A DNA stretch of 64,000 nt from Halichondria panicea. Its lineage: Eukaryota > Porifera > Demospongiae > Suberitida > Halichondriidae. The notes under the pieces were generated by a model. It did not search any database, was not told the origin of the DNA, and saw only the letters and a program-made list of their open reading frames with translations. Within the stretch, counting starts at the first letter, position 1; each line of letters opens with the position of its first letter. The translations under genes and the position numbers were made by a program. The stretch covers positions 3,773,803 to 3,837,802 of the forward strand of contig NC_087380.1 in the NCBI RefSeq assembly GCF_963675165.1, written 5' to 3'. Positions 22,001-33,408 of this stretch are shown here, piece after piece.

Positions 22001-25000
22001 CATAGAAGCTAGAGCTAGCTAGTCTGGTCTGGCTGAATGACCACCACATGATATCGGAAATTCCCATCTCTGTTCAGGGAGCTTCCCTCAATTTTGCTGT
22101 TATTGCATCATTATTTGCAAAGCGATCCAGTTGAGAAAGACTGAAAAGCTGCCACTGGATTTAGCTATATAGCTTCTGTTTGTTCTAGCAGGTATTGACC
22201 TTACTACATCTATTCATTAGAATAGGTAAAATATGACTGTAAATGACTGTAGATTGCTAAACATCAATCCGAGCAAAAGGGGGATTCCTTTGCTCCCCCC
22301 CTGGATCCGCCACTGCACTAAATATATATAAAGTGAATAGCATATAGTCGAAGCAATGAGCTAGAAACTAAGTTAATCACTTGTTGCAGCACTTTCCTTG
22401 GTTCTTTGACTTCTGTCTTAATGTAGCACCTGTCTTAATGTAGCATGCAGGTATAGTGATTTACACTACTACTATAATCCTAAACTACAGGCCAGAGGAG
22501 ATACGACACTCGGTTAAGCTCACGTGGCTGTTATTTCTTGATTGAAGGCAAGAAAGACAAAGAAGTCGTTAAAAATACATTCCAATGACGACATTCAGCT
22601 GGGACATTCAGCTAGGCAAATAAGCACCATATATATAGTTTAGAGCATAAAACTCAGTGAATTTGTTGCTGGCTAGTAGCTATAGAGTTTTACAAGTAGA
22701 AATTAGATTTGTTGTATAAGAACCAAGGCTTAGATGTTGGCGGTGATCCTATCCTGAATGCAGGCACAGAATACTTACTCTAAAACAGAATTACAATAAG
22801 TGGTGGTTGAAATTGGTTGAAAAGCTATTTCACATCAGCATAAGCCCAACCGTGACAATCAACCAGCCTGATCCAAGCGTATTTCTTGAAAGATACATGC
22901 CAAACTATATCCACTATCAAAGTACATAGTCTTGAATGATATTCATACAAGATTCATAATCCTTTTGGCTGGTCATGTGACTGTCGTACCTCCTCTGCTA
23001 ACAGGAGATGTAATACAAGAGAGATAACATGAGATAATGACAAAAGTGCTGACCCGGCAGGTTGAAGAAAGTTGAAGGCGAATTCGAGGCCAAACACTAG
23101 CATGTTTCGCCGCGGTTTAAATCATGACCAACCTCTTCTGGTGTGTACGTGTCTATCAGACAATATAGTTGCTATGGCTGCATGTACTAGTAGCTGCTCA
23201 CCAAATCTCAGTATAGTGGTCTCAGCAAGGTCATTTCCCCCCCACTCCCGATGGCCTCCAAACACGAGGACCTCTGTGAGTCCTGGTCCCAGACTGGTGG
23301 CAGTGATGGAGTGGTAGTAACGTGGTGTCATTGACTCAGGAGGTGTCACCTGGAAGTAAAAGTTCTGTTCGACGTGTATACTGTATACTGGAGATTGCAG
23401 AATCTTTGCAACACATAAATAGAAGTGTGTAGCACTGTGGTTCCTTATATGGGGAATGCTTATACATTTAAGTAGTAAAACAGACCACAGTGTGTACATA
23501 AAATCCATATAAGGAACGCGTAACGCTCTACGCTTTTACTGGGGTGTTGCAAAGATTCTGCAAACTCCAGTAGTCACATAACATAATAGCCTCCTAAAAT
23601 TTCAATTAAGACTTGTAAACGTATGCCACGCTGCACCGACAGTTCATAATCAATTGCCAGTGTGGATGGGGTATACACAGTATACATGTACATGCAGCAC
23701 ACACAATAAAAATTTATCCATACGCATGTGTGTACAATATGTTACAACTAAAGTGTTACAACTATAGCAGCCTCACGTGAAACAGCAGTTGTGCATTGTA
23801 TCATGGTATCAATGCTGCTGCAGGTTGTATTGTAGGTCTAAACCACCATCCTCACCTCCGTCCACTTGCCAGTGTCAACATCAAACATCCACATGTCCCC
23901 CAGTGTATTGCTGCCATTATCCACTCCTCCGTACACCAGTAGTTGAGGGTGGTCCTGGTCATAGTTGAGACAACAAGTAGCATGGCCTGACCTCCCCACT
24001 GGCCATGGCTCTCCCTGTACTGGCTTCACCTTAGTCACCTCCTACACACAGTGAACACACAGTATTGTGCATTTCAATGTGGCAGTACTATAATTCCAAC
24101 TCACCATAGTCCTAAAGTCAAACAGGTAGACATCATTGACCCTACCACCACGGCCAGGTTGTTTCCCTCCAAAGAGAACTGCCCTGTGCTGGTCTACCAT
24201 AGTGAAGGTGAAGCTACTACAGGGAGGAGGTCTCTCTCCTTTGAGCACAGGGGACGACCAGACACCTGAAAGTGGGGGTGGGGTAATTTAGAGAATGATA
24301 CAATGTTACACCATCCTTGAATGATATGAAAGCAAGAGACCAATTCGTTGCCTATAATGGTTGTAGGCAACTTTGCCTACAAATGATAGTTGAAAGATTA
24401 ACTATCATTTATTTGCATACAAAACGACACTACCTTAATTATCTGAACACGTATCAATCAAAATGGCCATTTGTGAGTGGAAGAGTTTAGTGAACTGCTG
24501 AATGTGTTTGAAGAGAGACCATGCTTTTACAATATAAAATTAATTTTGTATCCATTTAATTTTCTGACTCTATTTTGATGATTTCCCCTCCTTTCCCCTT
24601 ACAGGATTTCATCTAGGGAGGGGGGGGGGGGCAGGGATACCTTCCCCTCCAAAATGTTTGTAAAATAATGACATCATCACATTAGTACTGTCTATTATGA
24701 TGGGCAATATGTAACTAGATCTACTGTGATACACTAACACTAGCATGTATTAAATAGGGGGTGCAGTCAACAAATGTGGGAGTGGCCAAACATTTTGCGA
24801 CGTGCTTACACGCGCCCAAACCTTCCCCCCCAAACGTTTAATCCTAGATGAAACCCTACCTTAGTGTCGTAACCTTATGGGTAGTAATTTTCAGATTTTT
24901 TAGGGTACTAATTTTGGTAGATTCATTAGCACAATATTCAAAAGATTATGTAAAGTATGAGATTTAAGGTCGAATGTAGCCTCGAATCCACGCCGATTAA

Positions 25001-26901
25001 AATATGTATTTTAATCGGCATGGATTCGAGGCTAGGTTGAATGGAAAGTTTGGAGTCAGATACAGATCGATGATAAAAGGGCTATCTTGCTTATATTATG
25101 TACTCTCAAAAGTACATCATTTCTTTAATGAGATTCATACTTTTTTTAATCTGTTTTATTACCATATAGCGGGTAATTTCGGGGGGAAAAATCTTCGTGG
25201 TTCAGCAATATTGAGACATTTCGTGGGTAATATTTTCATGGTTGGAGCTTGCCAGTTGCCAACTTGCCACTGCAAGGTTGCTTCATTCGTGGGTAAAATA
25301 TTTGTGGTCAGATCTTCACAACCACGAAAACCACGAATATTTTGCCCCATGAAAATTACCCTCTATACGGTATTAGCGCGTACTTAATTTAGCGTTAATT
25401 ATAAATTCGCTAAATTATAATACAGTGGAACCCCTCTATAACGGACACCTTTGGGGAACAATGTTTTGGCCTTTATACAGAGGGGTGGCCTTTGTTGAGA
25501 GGTTGTTTTGTACACAAACTGTTCATTTGGGACCTGGGTGCCTGGCCGTTATATAGCAGCTGGCCTTTATTCGGAGGTGGTTGTTAGCAGAGGTTCCACT
25601 GTAGTAACAATAAGCTTTTAACAAGATCACGGTACAAGTATTGTATGCAAAAAGTTGCTTGCTGGTTGCGTGCAAATTTGCAGACAATTCGTTGCTTACA
25701 ACCATTGTAGGAAACGAATTGCCTGAAAGTTGCCGGGTGTATGGTTGCCTTATTTTCACAAGTAGAGATTTGATGCAATTTCACTGTTTATAGCTGGTAT
25801 TAAATTCTGCTAAGCTCAAGTTGTGTGTTACTTATAGCATTTCTAATTACTCGCAAGTGGTTTTAATGAGATTCATTGCATTTTCCAATTTTCTGCGAGT
25901 ACACATTTTTGTGAAATAGCAGAAATCAATACCTGCGAAAATATGACACCTTAAGGTAGATAAGAGTCAAAGGATGTACGACAGGCGCGGTGCAGCTCTA
26001 GCAATTAGTCTTTGATTGAGCAATAATTATCCACCCACGTCGTATGTTTTTGATGAGTGTAATCAAAGGCTAATTGCTTGAGCTGCACCGCGCCTGTCGG
26101 ACCTCCTCTGAGTGAGAGTGTTGAACTGACATGATGTGCCTGATACTGCGTCATCACTTGATGCTATGTTAATAGCAACACTTCCCAGAAACCGCAGGCA
26201 GTGCTACAAACCACAGACACAGTTTACTCATTATAGTGACAGACAGTGATGACGCACATTATGCATGTATCCACGTTTACTAGTTCAACACTTAATATCA
26301 AGATATTGATGAAAGTGAACATGGTTTCCTGCATGTATGTGAGTGAGGGTGGGACTCCGCCCACCAGCAGAAAACATACAGCAAATGTGCAAATTGAAAA
26401 GTTACCATTTTGTGTGTCAAAGAAATGGAACTCGTTTGTCCATCCACTGGTGAATGTTGATCGTGGTTGTGTGGGGCCCTTAATACCTTCTCCTCCAAAG
26501 CAGCACAGAGTGTTCTCATTCACACGGACAAGTCCACAACCAACCTTTTTCATAGGCTGACTACCAAAATATTGAATTTTGGTCCACTGGAAAGTGTCCA
26601 AATCAAGCTTGCTCATGTCATTGAAGTAAGAAGACCTATACTGACCACCGAAGGTGTACAGGCAACGACCTACACAAACAGAGCGACCACCCCACTCTCC
26701 AGGGGGTAGAGGTCCAGTAGTGGGGAAGAAGCTCCACTGCTCAGTGCTTGAATCACACACAGCAATGATATTAGACCCCTGTTCTGGACCAGCCCCCCTC
26801 CACACATAATGGCGTCCGTCAGCTACAGCTGAGGAATGCCACCAACAAGGTGGTGGTTCAACTGGTTGTAGACCAAGTAAGGAACGAAGCCGAGCTTTCA
26901 T
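19080..26901 (-). CDS. Kelch repeat - coiled coil - protein kinase fusion
   Basis: Five coding exons on the minus strand: 26406-26901 (ATG at 26901), 24105-24265, 23856-24041, 23202-23349 and 19080-20371. Phases agree at every junction, giving 760 residues. Residues 1-330 carry kelch repeats, with blocks such as 'LYTFGGQYRSSYFNDMSKLD', 'AVLFGGKQPGRGG', 'LLVYGGVDNGSNTLGDMW' and 'EVLVFGGHREWGG'. Residues about 370-497 form a Gln/Glu/Arg-rich coiled coil. Residues about 505-755 are a kinase domain with Gly loop GEGGWGEV (510-517), VAIK lysine 528, HRDVSAPN (catalytic Asp 628) and DLG (649-651) in place of DFG. The catalytic residues are present, so activity is likely; the HRD loop and hydrophobic pattern fit a TKL/TK-like kinase. 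A likely non-coding or short upstream exon would join at the acceptor near 26908. The introns (2.1 and 2.8 kb) are packed with MITEs. The fusion rests on phase and splice sites across the 2.8-kb intron; two separate genes remain possible. Confidence 0.75.
20617..22315. mobile_element. Candidate DNA transposon, about 1.7 kb, ends CAGTGG.GGAT.CAGG
   Basis: Left end CAGTGGTGGATGCAGG (20617) is matched by the inverted right end CAGTGGCGGATCCAGG (ending 22315), both followed by G-rich sequence. It contains a reverse copy of dispersed repeat D (20815-21200). No transposase frame was seen, so it would be non-autonomous. The flanks show no clear target duplication. It sits in the kinase-gene intron. 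Confidence 0.5.
24602..24857. mobile_element. MITE, about 256 bp, ends AGG.TTTCATCTAGG
   Basis: 'aggatttcatctaggg' at 24603 is inverted at 24842-24857 ('cctagatgaaaccct'). A G-run (about 13) sits next to the left end and a C-run near the right. It is intronic in the kelch-kinase gene. Confidence 0.65.
24977..25034. other. Near-perfect 58-nt hairpin
   Basis: TAGCCTCGAATCCACGCCGA.. folds onto ..TCGGCATGGATTCGAGGCTA with one mismatch and an almost absent loop at 'ATATGTAT'. A weaker related hairpin ('cctcgatccc..gaatcgaga') is at 27618-27670. Confidence 0.75.
25160..25372. mobile_element. MITE with TACCGTATAGC-type ends
   Basis: Left 'taccatatagcgggtaattt' and right 'aaaattaccctctatacggta' are inverted. 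The interior matches 18773-18981 ('cacgaatattttgcccc', 'tcagcaatattgagacatt'). Confidence 0.75.
25421..25603. mobile_element. Tigger/pogo-type MITE, about 183 bp
   Basis: The ends TACAGTGGAACCCCTCTATA and the inverse of 'gttagcagaggttccactgta' match the well-known CAGTGGAACCTC-type termini of pogo/Tigger elements, with TA target sites. A half copy lies at 40228-40303. The decayed DDE gene at 13.9-15.1 kb is of the superfamily that mobilises such ends. Confidence 0.75.
25976..26102. repeat. Hairpin element with about 40-bp inverted arms
   Basis: 'gtacgacaggcgcggtgcagct' (25976) is inverted at 26081-26102, and the similarity continues through 'agcaattag.ctttgat'. It is preceded by the MITE half-element ending 'gacaccttaaggta' (25903-25960). 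Confidence 0.75.
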
Positions 26902-27187
26902 TGTCTGTAGGAGTGAGGAGCAATATGCATACACACACGCAATCATTGGTTGAGCCTGGACTGAGATGCTAGCTATAGGATAGGAGTCATAGGACCTAAC
27001 CAGATCAACAACCATCATGAGACTGACATGAACTCAGTATATATATAGACTATCTATCTAGTACATTGTAGCAATGAGGCACAGCATTTCAACTTACAAG
27101 TAGAACACTCCCTCAGATCTAGAGATATCAGAGAGCTGCTATATTGTTGTTGGAGTTCTCAATAATTATTGATCTTGCATACCCGCC

Positions 27188-27602
27188 TAGTTGGGCGTGG
27201 CCCCACCCTGGACGCGAACGTAGGGTTGGGCACCACTGCAATGTCAGGTTTGTTCCACCGGCACTTATCTTTAGGGTGTGGCTAAGCATGAATACGATTA
27301 ATTCCAAGTGGGCGGTAACCGCAAAGCTCAGTTAGAATGCTACTGCAGGAGTCATTTTTGCATACCACTAGCTCTAACTGACCTGGCGTGTTCCTGGATC
27401 AAGCTGGCTTGTCTACTATTGTTGCATTTTGATTTGACTAAAGAGAATTACTAGTTACTGACTCGTTCATTAATGAGCCACGCCTTCACACTTGAACTCT
27501 GCAATCTGATTGGGCTGCAAATTTTTTGCAGCAGACACAAACCTGACATTGCAGTGGTGCCCAACCCTACGTTCGCGTCCAGGGTGGGGCCACGCCCAAC
27601 TA
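27188..27602. mobile_element. Fold-back element with perfect 66-bp inverted repeats
   Basis: 27188-27253 and 27537-27602 are exact inverted copies (begin TAGTTGGGCGTGGCCCCACC) around a 283-bp centre. TA is at both outer edges. It lies upstream of the kelch-kinase gene. Confidence 0.85.
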
Positions 27603-27899
27603 ATACCCGCCAAAGGTTTAGCCTCGATCCCAGCCCCTTTCTCAATTGAGAGCGGCCTGGAATCGAGACTAATGAGGAGCCCACTCTCAAAATGGCTGCA
27701 TGGAGGAGCTGCAGTAGTATAGGTGAGTGTAACTATAGGAATACTAGCATGTTGCACATACAGCATGCATAGCTATAATATATATAGGCCTGTCAATGCA
27801 TGCATGCATGGACAATATATTATTATAGGTCTAGGACAAGGTCTAGTCTAGTTGCTGAGCATGTCACACAATTTGTAAAGATAGCGATCATCTATTATC

Positions 27900-29300
27900 A
27901 TTCTGTACAGGAGATGTGTTTGTTCAGTGGGAGTATCCTTGTCACCACCACTCAGATTATATATCTCAGGAATGCTCAGGACAGGAATGGAGATGCAGCT
28001 CTACACATTGCCATGAGAATTGCTAGATCTCCTCAAACTATGAGCCTGTTACTAGGGGGAGGGGCTGATGATAGCCTCTGCCACCACCATGAACCACCTC
28101 TCACTGTGTTTAATGCAGGAAGACAATGCTATATATACCCAGCTACTAGCTGCATTCTTGAAACACCCAGTATACCTCAACATGATAGTAGAACACGGAT
28201 ACACACCCGCACATGATTACATATCAGAAGCTCTTGAAATGATTTGGCCGGTAATTACCCGGGAAGCCTGCAAATTGGTTCCCCAAAGATGCCTGTGTCA
28301 AGACACCTCTTTACACTGCAGCTATATTCATGCAAGGCTTCCATAGAACACTTGCACCCCCTACACATGTACACTGCAGTGGAACACAATCACACAGCAT
28401 CAGTTGAGGTTGTCCTCAAGCATAGAGCCTCCCCCACAAGAAAGGACAAACTCCCTCCCTGTCATACCGGTATATGCCCTGTCAGCAAGACAAAATGGAT
28501 ATCATAGTAGCTATGGTGGAACATTGCGGGCCTGAGATTATGTCTATCGAGATGCTGCTAGATTCACCCCTCTGTTCAGTAGCAAGAGCGTGTGCGATCA
28601 ATTGTTTTCAATTGTCATCGATAATGGAGCTAATATATCGACAGTCAGGACAACCGCGGCAACACATGCACTGCTATACACACTGCTGTAACAACCCAGG
28701 ATAGTGGCTCTACTGGGAAAAGTTGCCGATCCATCCATTTGTAACGAGCGTGATTACAACCCCTTCCACCTCAGCCTATACGGAAGGGAAGTGTTTAGGA
28801 TGCTAATCTAGTCAGAACATGCCCACATGCACACTCTGCACATCACCCGATACAAGAGGATCGGATCGGATCGAGACTTTACAGTTCATTTAGCAGCATT
28901 CTGATGTCAATGTGATGACCAGTAATAGTCAGGGCAACAATGTCTTCGATCCATGCAGCGGAATCTGGAGATATTAACAGTCTATATATTATATTGCACA
29001 TCCTCTCTCTACCGTGCTCCAAGTATCTACTAAACGGTCTCGACTCAGATGGGATGACTCCACTACATGCATTATGGCCGCCTATAATGGCTCTGTTGAG
29101 CTAGTTGATCACGGTGCTATCATGCAACACTGTATAGTCATGGACATTGGACCATGGTGATACCCCCTTTATGTTAGCCTGTCTCAATGGCCGGGACATC
29201 TACTGTACTCTGCAATGCATCACCATCTTCGAGGGACTCAGTACTCAACAATTGAGAGGATGCCTTACACTTGGCAACAAGAAGCAAGAACATTGACGGT
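27900..29300 (+). pseudogene. Ankyrin-repeat protein pseudogene
   Basis: The frame at about 27964-28080 reads 'LRNAQDRNGDAALHIAM' and 'MSLLLGGGADDSL', a typical ankyrin pattern. Further ankyrin-like pieces ('VEHGYTPAHDY', 'MDIIVAMVEHCGPEIM', 'GNTPLMLACLNG'-like near 29155) are in shifting frames separated by stops. No continuous model is possible, so it is judged dead. Confidence 0.65.
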
Positions 29301-30149
29301 ATAACAATGTGCCTTGATAAAGGTAACTTTGAACAAATCATGTCAAGCTACTGGTCAATGGACAGGAGAGGCACCAATATTTATTTGTCCATGTGAGTTG
29401 ACAAAATAATGGTGGCCATATAAGGTGCATGAGATTGTATTTGATATCCCCACAGCTGTTGGCTGTGGTTCCCTTGATCCTCTGGAACCACCACCTTTTA
29501 TGATTACTGCTACCGATACTGGATACAACATTGTTGGTAGTGAAACAAGAACTTGTGGAGCAAATAAGCAACTGGACCAACTGATGGAGTTTGGAGTTGA
29601 ACTGCACCAACTTTGAAGTATATGTTCTGTAATCATCAAACAATTACTGAACCATAATTATTATGCATTGTTTCCCTACAGTCCTGCATGTGTCCTATTA
29701 CTGATCCCTTCTCGAATGGAATGGTAATTAATCTACTCTGACAGTCGAAGGCCTATATAGAAGCTAGAACAGTGGCCACTTACTCTTGTAACCTGGCTAC
29801 CACTGAGTGGTACTACAGTGACGAGGGTTTGTGTGGATAAAATCTTAGGTGGATGGTGTTCAATTCAGCCAAATTGCAATTATAGTGAGTGTAACAAACA
29901 ATGCTACTGTAAGTTTAATATAAAAAAAAGTTATTGACTGTGGTTCCTGGACAACCCCTCCAACGAGCAGTGAACACATCCTCTGCATGTGATGACAGCT
30001 ACCTACACCTGACGCTGTACCCCTGGATACAATCTGGTGGGATCAGATAGAGATTGTCAAGCTAAATTGAAACAGGAGCTCCAGTGAACCTGCCTGTGAA
30101 TGTGAGTGTGACCTACACAGCTTCAATACTACTCACTGCTCCCCTACAG

Positions 30150-32064
30150 TCAAATCCAAATTCTTTAAGTGCCTAGCAGGAAAACTGAATTCCCCTAGAG
30201 ATTTCTGGTCAGCATACAACAAACTCTCTCCGTCAAAAAACAGGACACCAGCTGAACTGAAAAACAATAATTCTACAGCAACAACCTCGCTCGAAAAAGC
30301 TGACATGCTGAACAGTGCATTTGCCTCATTCTTTACCTCACCAACTGCATCCTGCAGTACTCCTGAGGAAATGTCAACACCTAACTGCTCACTCAGTGAC
30401 ATTGAGTGCACCCAAGAGGAAGTCCACCATCTCTTATCTTCTTGCAAACCAAACACTGCCTCCGGTCCGGATGGCATTTCTAGCCAGATGATCCGAGGGA
30501 CTGCTACTGCTATTTCCCCAACAATCACCAAGATATTCAATAGATCGCTCAAGCAAAGCAGAGTCCCTGACCTGTGGAAAGTCTCCAATGTTACTCCTAT
30601 TCCGAAGGATGGGGATCCAACTTCTCCTAGCAACTACCGACCGATATCTCTCCTATCATTAATCTCAAAAGCTCTGGAAAGGATTGTACACAAGAGAATC
30701 TCAAAGTTCTTATACTCAAACAAGCTCCTGTCAAACTGCCAGTTTGGCTTCAGACCAAAATCTTCAACTCAAGAAGCCCTCCTATCTGTCACTAACGACT
30801 GGCACAAACTTCTAGAAAATGATCACCAAGTGGCAACTGTGTTCTTTGACGTCAAGAAAGCATTTGACTCAGTACCCCACCCACAGATCATATCCTCTCT
30901 CCAAGTCGTAGGCATTTGTGGCAACCTACTGCATTGGATAAAAGACTATCTTACCAACAGAGAGCAAAGGGTAGTCCTGGAGGGAACTATGTCAGACCCT
31001 GTTGCAGTGACCTCAGGTGTCCCACAAGGGTCAATCTTAGGACCGCTATTATTCAACATTTTCATGAACTCAATTGCTAACATCAACCTGTCCACCAATG
31101 CCAAACTCATTCTATACGCAGACGATATCCTTCTCTACAAGCCCATAAACTCGACAATTGAAACTCAGGACCTACAGGGAGACGTCAATGAAATAAACTC
31201 CTGGATGCAATCTCACGGCCTCACAGCAAACCACTCCAAGACCAAACTGCTTACAATAACTCGCTCTACACGCACTATCCCAATGAATATAGATATAAAC
31301 AACCATCGGATCTCCCCATGTGATACTGTAAAGTACCTTGGTGTTACTATCAATAATGATCTAAAATGGGCATGTCACATACACAACACCTGCAAGAAGG
31401 CCAAACAACATCTTGGCTTCATCCATCGCAAGTTCCATAAATCACCACCTCAGATCAGGAACCAGATCTACCGCACGGCTGTTCTGCCTAAGTTAGACTA
31501 TTGCGGTGCAGTCTGGGACCCTCATCACCACACAGATATAAAAAAACTGGAAAGCGTCCAAAAATTTGCAGGGAAAATTGTAACGAAGCAGTGGAGGGCA
31601 GAATACCCTGACCTGCTTGCCTCCTTAAACTGGAAACCTCTGTCATCTCGAAGGAAAAACCAAAAACTGAAAGTCTGCTTTAATATACTTAATAATTTAT
31701 CTATAATATCTCCCAATGTTTTCACCCTCCATCCTCGCCCTTCCCCCCGTCACCCTCATAATCAAATTATTTTTAAACCATATGTTAAAACCCTAGCCCA
31801 TAGACATTCCTTTTTTGTAAGCGTAATCCCCATTTGGAATTCCCTTCCCCTAAATGTTATCAGTAGCCCTAGCCCATCTGCTTTTAAATTATCCCTGTCA
31901 AAATTATAGCAATAAGTTAAAATTTTTTTCCTTTTTTCTTTTTTTCACTTAAGTACACCTGCACCTGCACCTTTACTTTTTGGTTATGGACTGACTTCAT
32001 TATTAGCTTCATTTAGCTACCTTGTCATATCCTGTATGCTTCCTCTGCATCAAACATTATAAAG

Positions 32065-32092
<28 letters not shown>
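30150..32092 (+). mobile_element. 5'-truncated LINE ending in poly(A)
   Basis: An open frame enters from about 30150 and runs to 31909, followed by a short 3' UTR and a 28-bp A-run ending at 32092. The endonuclease and any ORF1 are missing, as in incomplete target-primed reverse transcription. A target duplication could not be identified confidently. It sits inside the receptor-paralogue relic. Confidence 0.9.
30305..31909 (+). CDS. LINE reverse transcriptase, open over 534 residues
   Basis: From the first in-frame ATG: 'SGPDGIS' (53-59), 'NYRPISLL' (110-117), 'FFDVKKAFDSV' (180-190, catalytic Asp182), 'GVPQGSILGPLLF' (238-250) and 'YADD' (271-274), followed by thumb and a C-terminal region with 'LPKLDYCGAVWDPH'. 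The frame is open upstream to about 30150, so the ATG is not necessarily a real start. The motif set fits the CR1/L2/Jockey group of non-LTR elements; clade not decided. No stop or frameshift is present, so the insertion is young. It is truncated and cannot be a complete element. Confidence 0.92.
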   Translation: MLNSAFASFFTSPTASCSTPEEMSTPNCSLSDIECTQEEVHHLLSSCKPNTASGPDGISSQMIRGTATAISPTITKIFNRSLKQSRVPDLWKVSNVTPIPKDGDPTSPSNYRPISLLSLISKALERIVHKRISKFLYSNKLLSNCQFGFRPKSSTQEALLSVTNDWHKLLENDHQVATVFFDVKKAFDSVPHPQIISSLQVVGICGNLLHWIKDYLTNREQRVVLEGTMSDPVAVTSGVPQGSILGPLLFNIFMNSIANINLSTNAKLILYADDILLYKPINSTIETQDLQGDVNEINSWMQSHGLTANHSKTKLLTITRSTRTIPMNIDINNHRISPCDTVKYLGVTINNDLKWACHIHNTCKKAKQHLGFIHRKFHKSPPQIRNQIYRTAVLPKLDYCGAVWDPHHHTDIKKLESVQKFAGKIVTKQWRAEYPDLLASLNWKPLSSRRKNQKLKVCFNILNNLSIISPNVFTLHPRPSPRHPHNQIIFKPYVKTLAHRHSFFVSVIPIWNSLPLNVISSPSPSAFKLSLSKL

Positions 32093-32095
<3 letters not shown>

Positions 32096-33009
32096 CCCTG
32101 TCCATTGGTATAGCCTCGATCCCAGGCCGCACTTCATCAGGGGGCCAGTAAAGGACCATTGGAGGCATCGTCTATACACTAACACTACACAGCTCTGCCT
32201 TTCTGTGATTGGAGAGGGATCCTCTGCCCTCACCTGTCATACTGAGCTCACCACCTCCTGCAGAGGAGAGGACAACAACGGCAATGCAACAACACAATTC
32301 TCTCGGAAGGTGGAGAGGACCAAATGAGGATGATATAAACTACTGGTGATGGGCACTACATAACCAGATTTACCAGCTCCTATCAGTCGGCACTGACCTA
32401 ACAGGACAGTTGTGCATGCCCTGAGCTGGTGTGGGGGTGTCCAGACATGTGTTCAAATGCAAGGTTTCATTGTTTGTGTGTGTGCTTTTTTATTGTTACC
32501 CCCCCCTCCCCCACAGCTATTGAGCTGAGTGAGCGCCCAGCGTACGCACCCACTGAATCTTAAATCGTAATGACTACTGATTACTCACCTTTTGTACTTC
32601 TATTTGTTTATGTGCCTTTAAAAAAAACCATGCATGAATATACTTTATTGAGGAATTAAGTGTTCAAGCACGTATTTGAAATTCATAGCTGCCAGTGTTG
32701 CGTAACAATTGAGTGGGGGTGTATAGCCATTTCAGCCTCCTCTGCACTTGCTTATTGCATGTTCCCAAAAAGTAGTGTGCACTGTTTAGGAAATGGCTGT
32801 TTAGTATTCATAAGGCAATGGTGGCATTAATGCACATGCACACGCACACACGCACATGCATATATATAATAAAAATTATGCAAGTGCTGTCTGGGATTGA
32901 TCAAGAGGGGAACAAGGTGACCATGCATGCATTCTGCAGTACGTGTCCAATAGTATCCTGTGCATGCAGGCATCAGTTAACAGGCAGGTATATATACGAC
33001 CCATCTGTA

Positions 33010-33230
33010 TACCGTATAGCTAGACATTTCTGCGGCCCAAAAATTCTGCAAATTCTGCGAATGAATGAGTAAACGCAGAAATATTATCCGCAAAATAATG
33101 CTTATTAACTACGTCTAATTTAACAGTTGAAAGTTTAATTCGCAGAAATATTATCCGTATAAGGTCTGATCGATCTTTTTACAGCTATTTCGATGAATTT
33201 TTGGCCGCAGAAATTTCTAGCTATACGGTT
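33010..33230. mobile_element. MITE with ACCGTATAGC ends
   Basis: 'taccgtatagctagacattt' and the inverted 'aaatttctagctatacggtt' bound an interior of 'cgcagaaatattatccg' motifs in both orientations. The terminal decamer is shared with 18773, 25160 and 49501, but the interior differs. Confidence 0.75.
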
Positions 33231-33408
33231 AGTCATGTAACTTTGAACTCATTACAAACAATCTTTTAATAATAAATATATACATGTATTATTTTAAAAC
33301 AATCTTGGCCTTACATTATGAAATTGACAGAAACAAATGAATTGCATGAGCTAAAAAACCAAGACCAACAATCACAACAAAAAAGGCAGAGTCATGTGAC
33401 AGTTCAGT

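Larger units (their letters stand above)
29445..32460 (+). pseudogene. Relic of a sushi/Ig receptor paralogue, interrupted by a LINE
   Basis: Sushi-like pieces: 29450-29610 ('VGCGSLDPLEPP', 'TDTGYNIVGSETRTCG') and 29925-30105 ('VIDCGSWTTPPTSSE', 'CTPGYNLVGSDRDC' with stops). After the LINE, 32195-32330 encodes 'IGEGSSALTCHTELTTSC', closely matching 'VGEGRSLVCHTDLAGCC' and 'SLACHTDLTACC' of the two Ig-like domains of the intact receptor at 33.4-39.4 kb. Order (sushi then Ig) matches that receptor's 3' half. Stops and frameshifts show it is non-functional. Confidence 0.6.

Noticed and set aside
23122-23508. Kelch exon read through to a stop at 23122 as the end of a kelch-only protein
   Set aside because: A good donor (GTGAGC) lies at 23201 and the phase fits the kinase exon; the read-through tail looks non-conserved. 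It could still be a minor isoform.
25004-25387. 127-residue plus-strand frame
   Set aside because: It is the translation of a MITE (25160-25372) and a hairpin.
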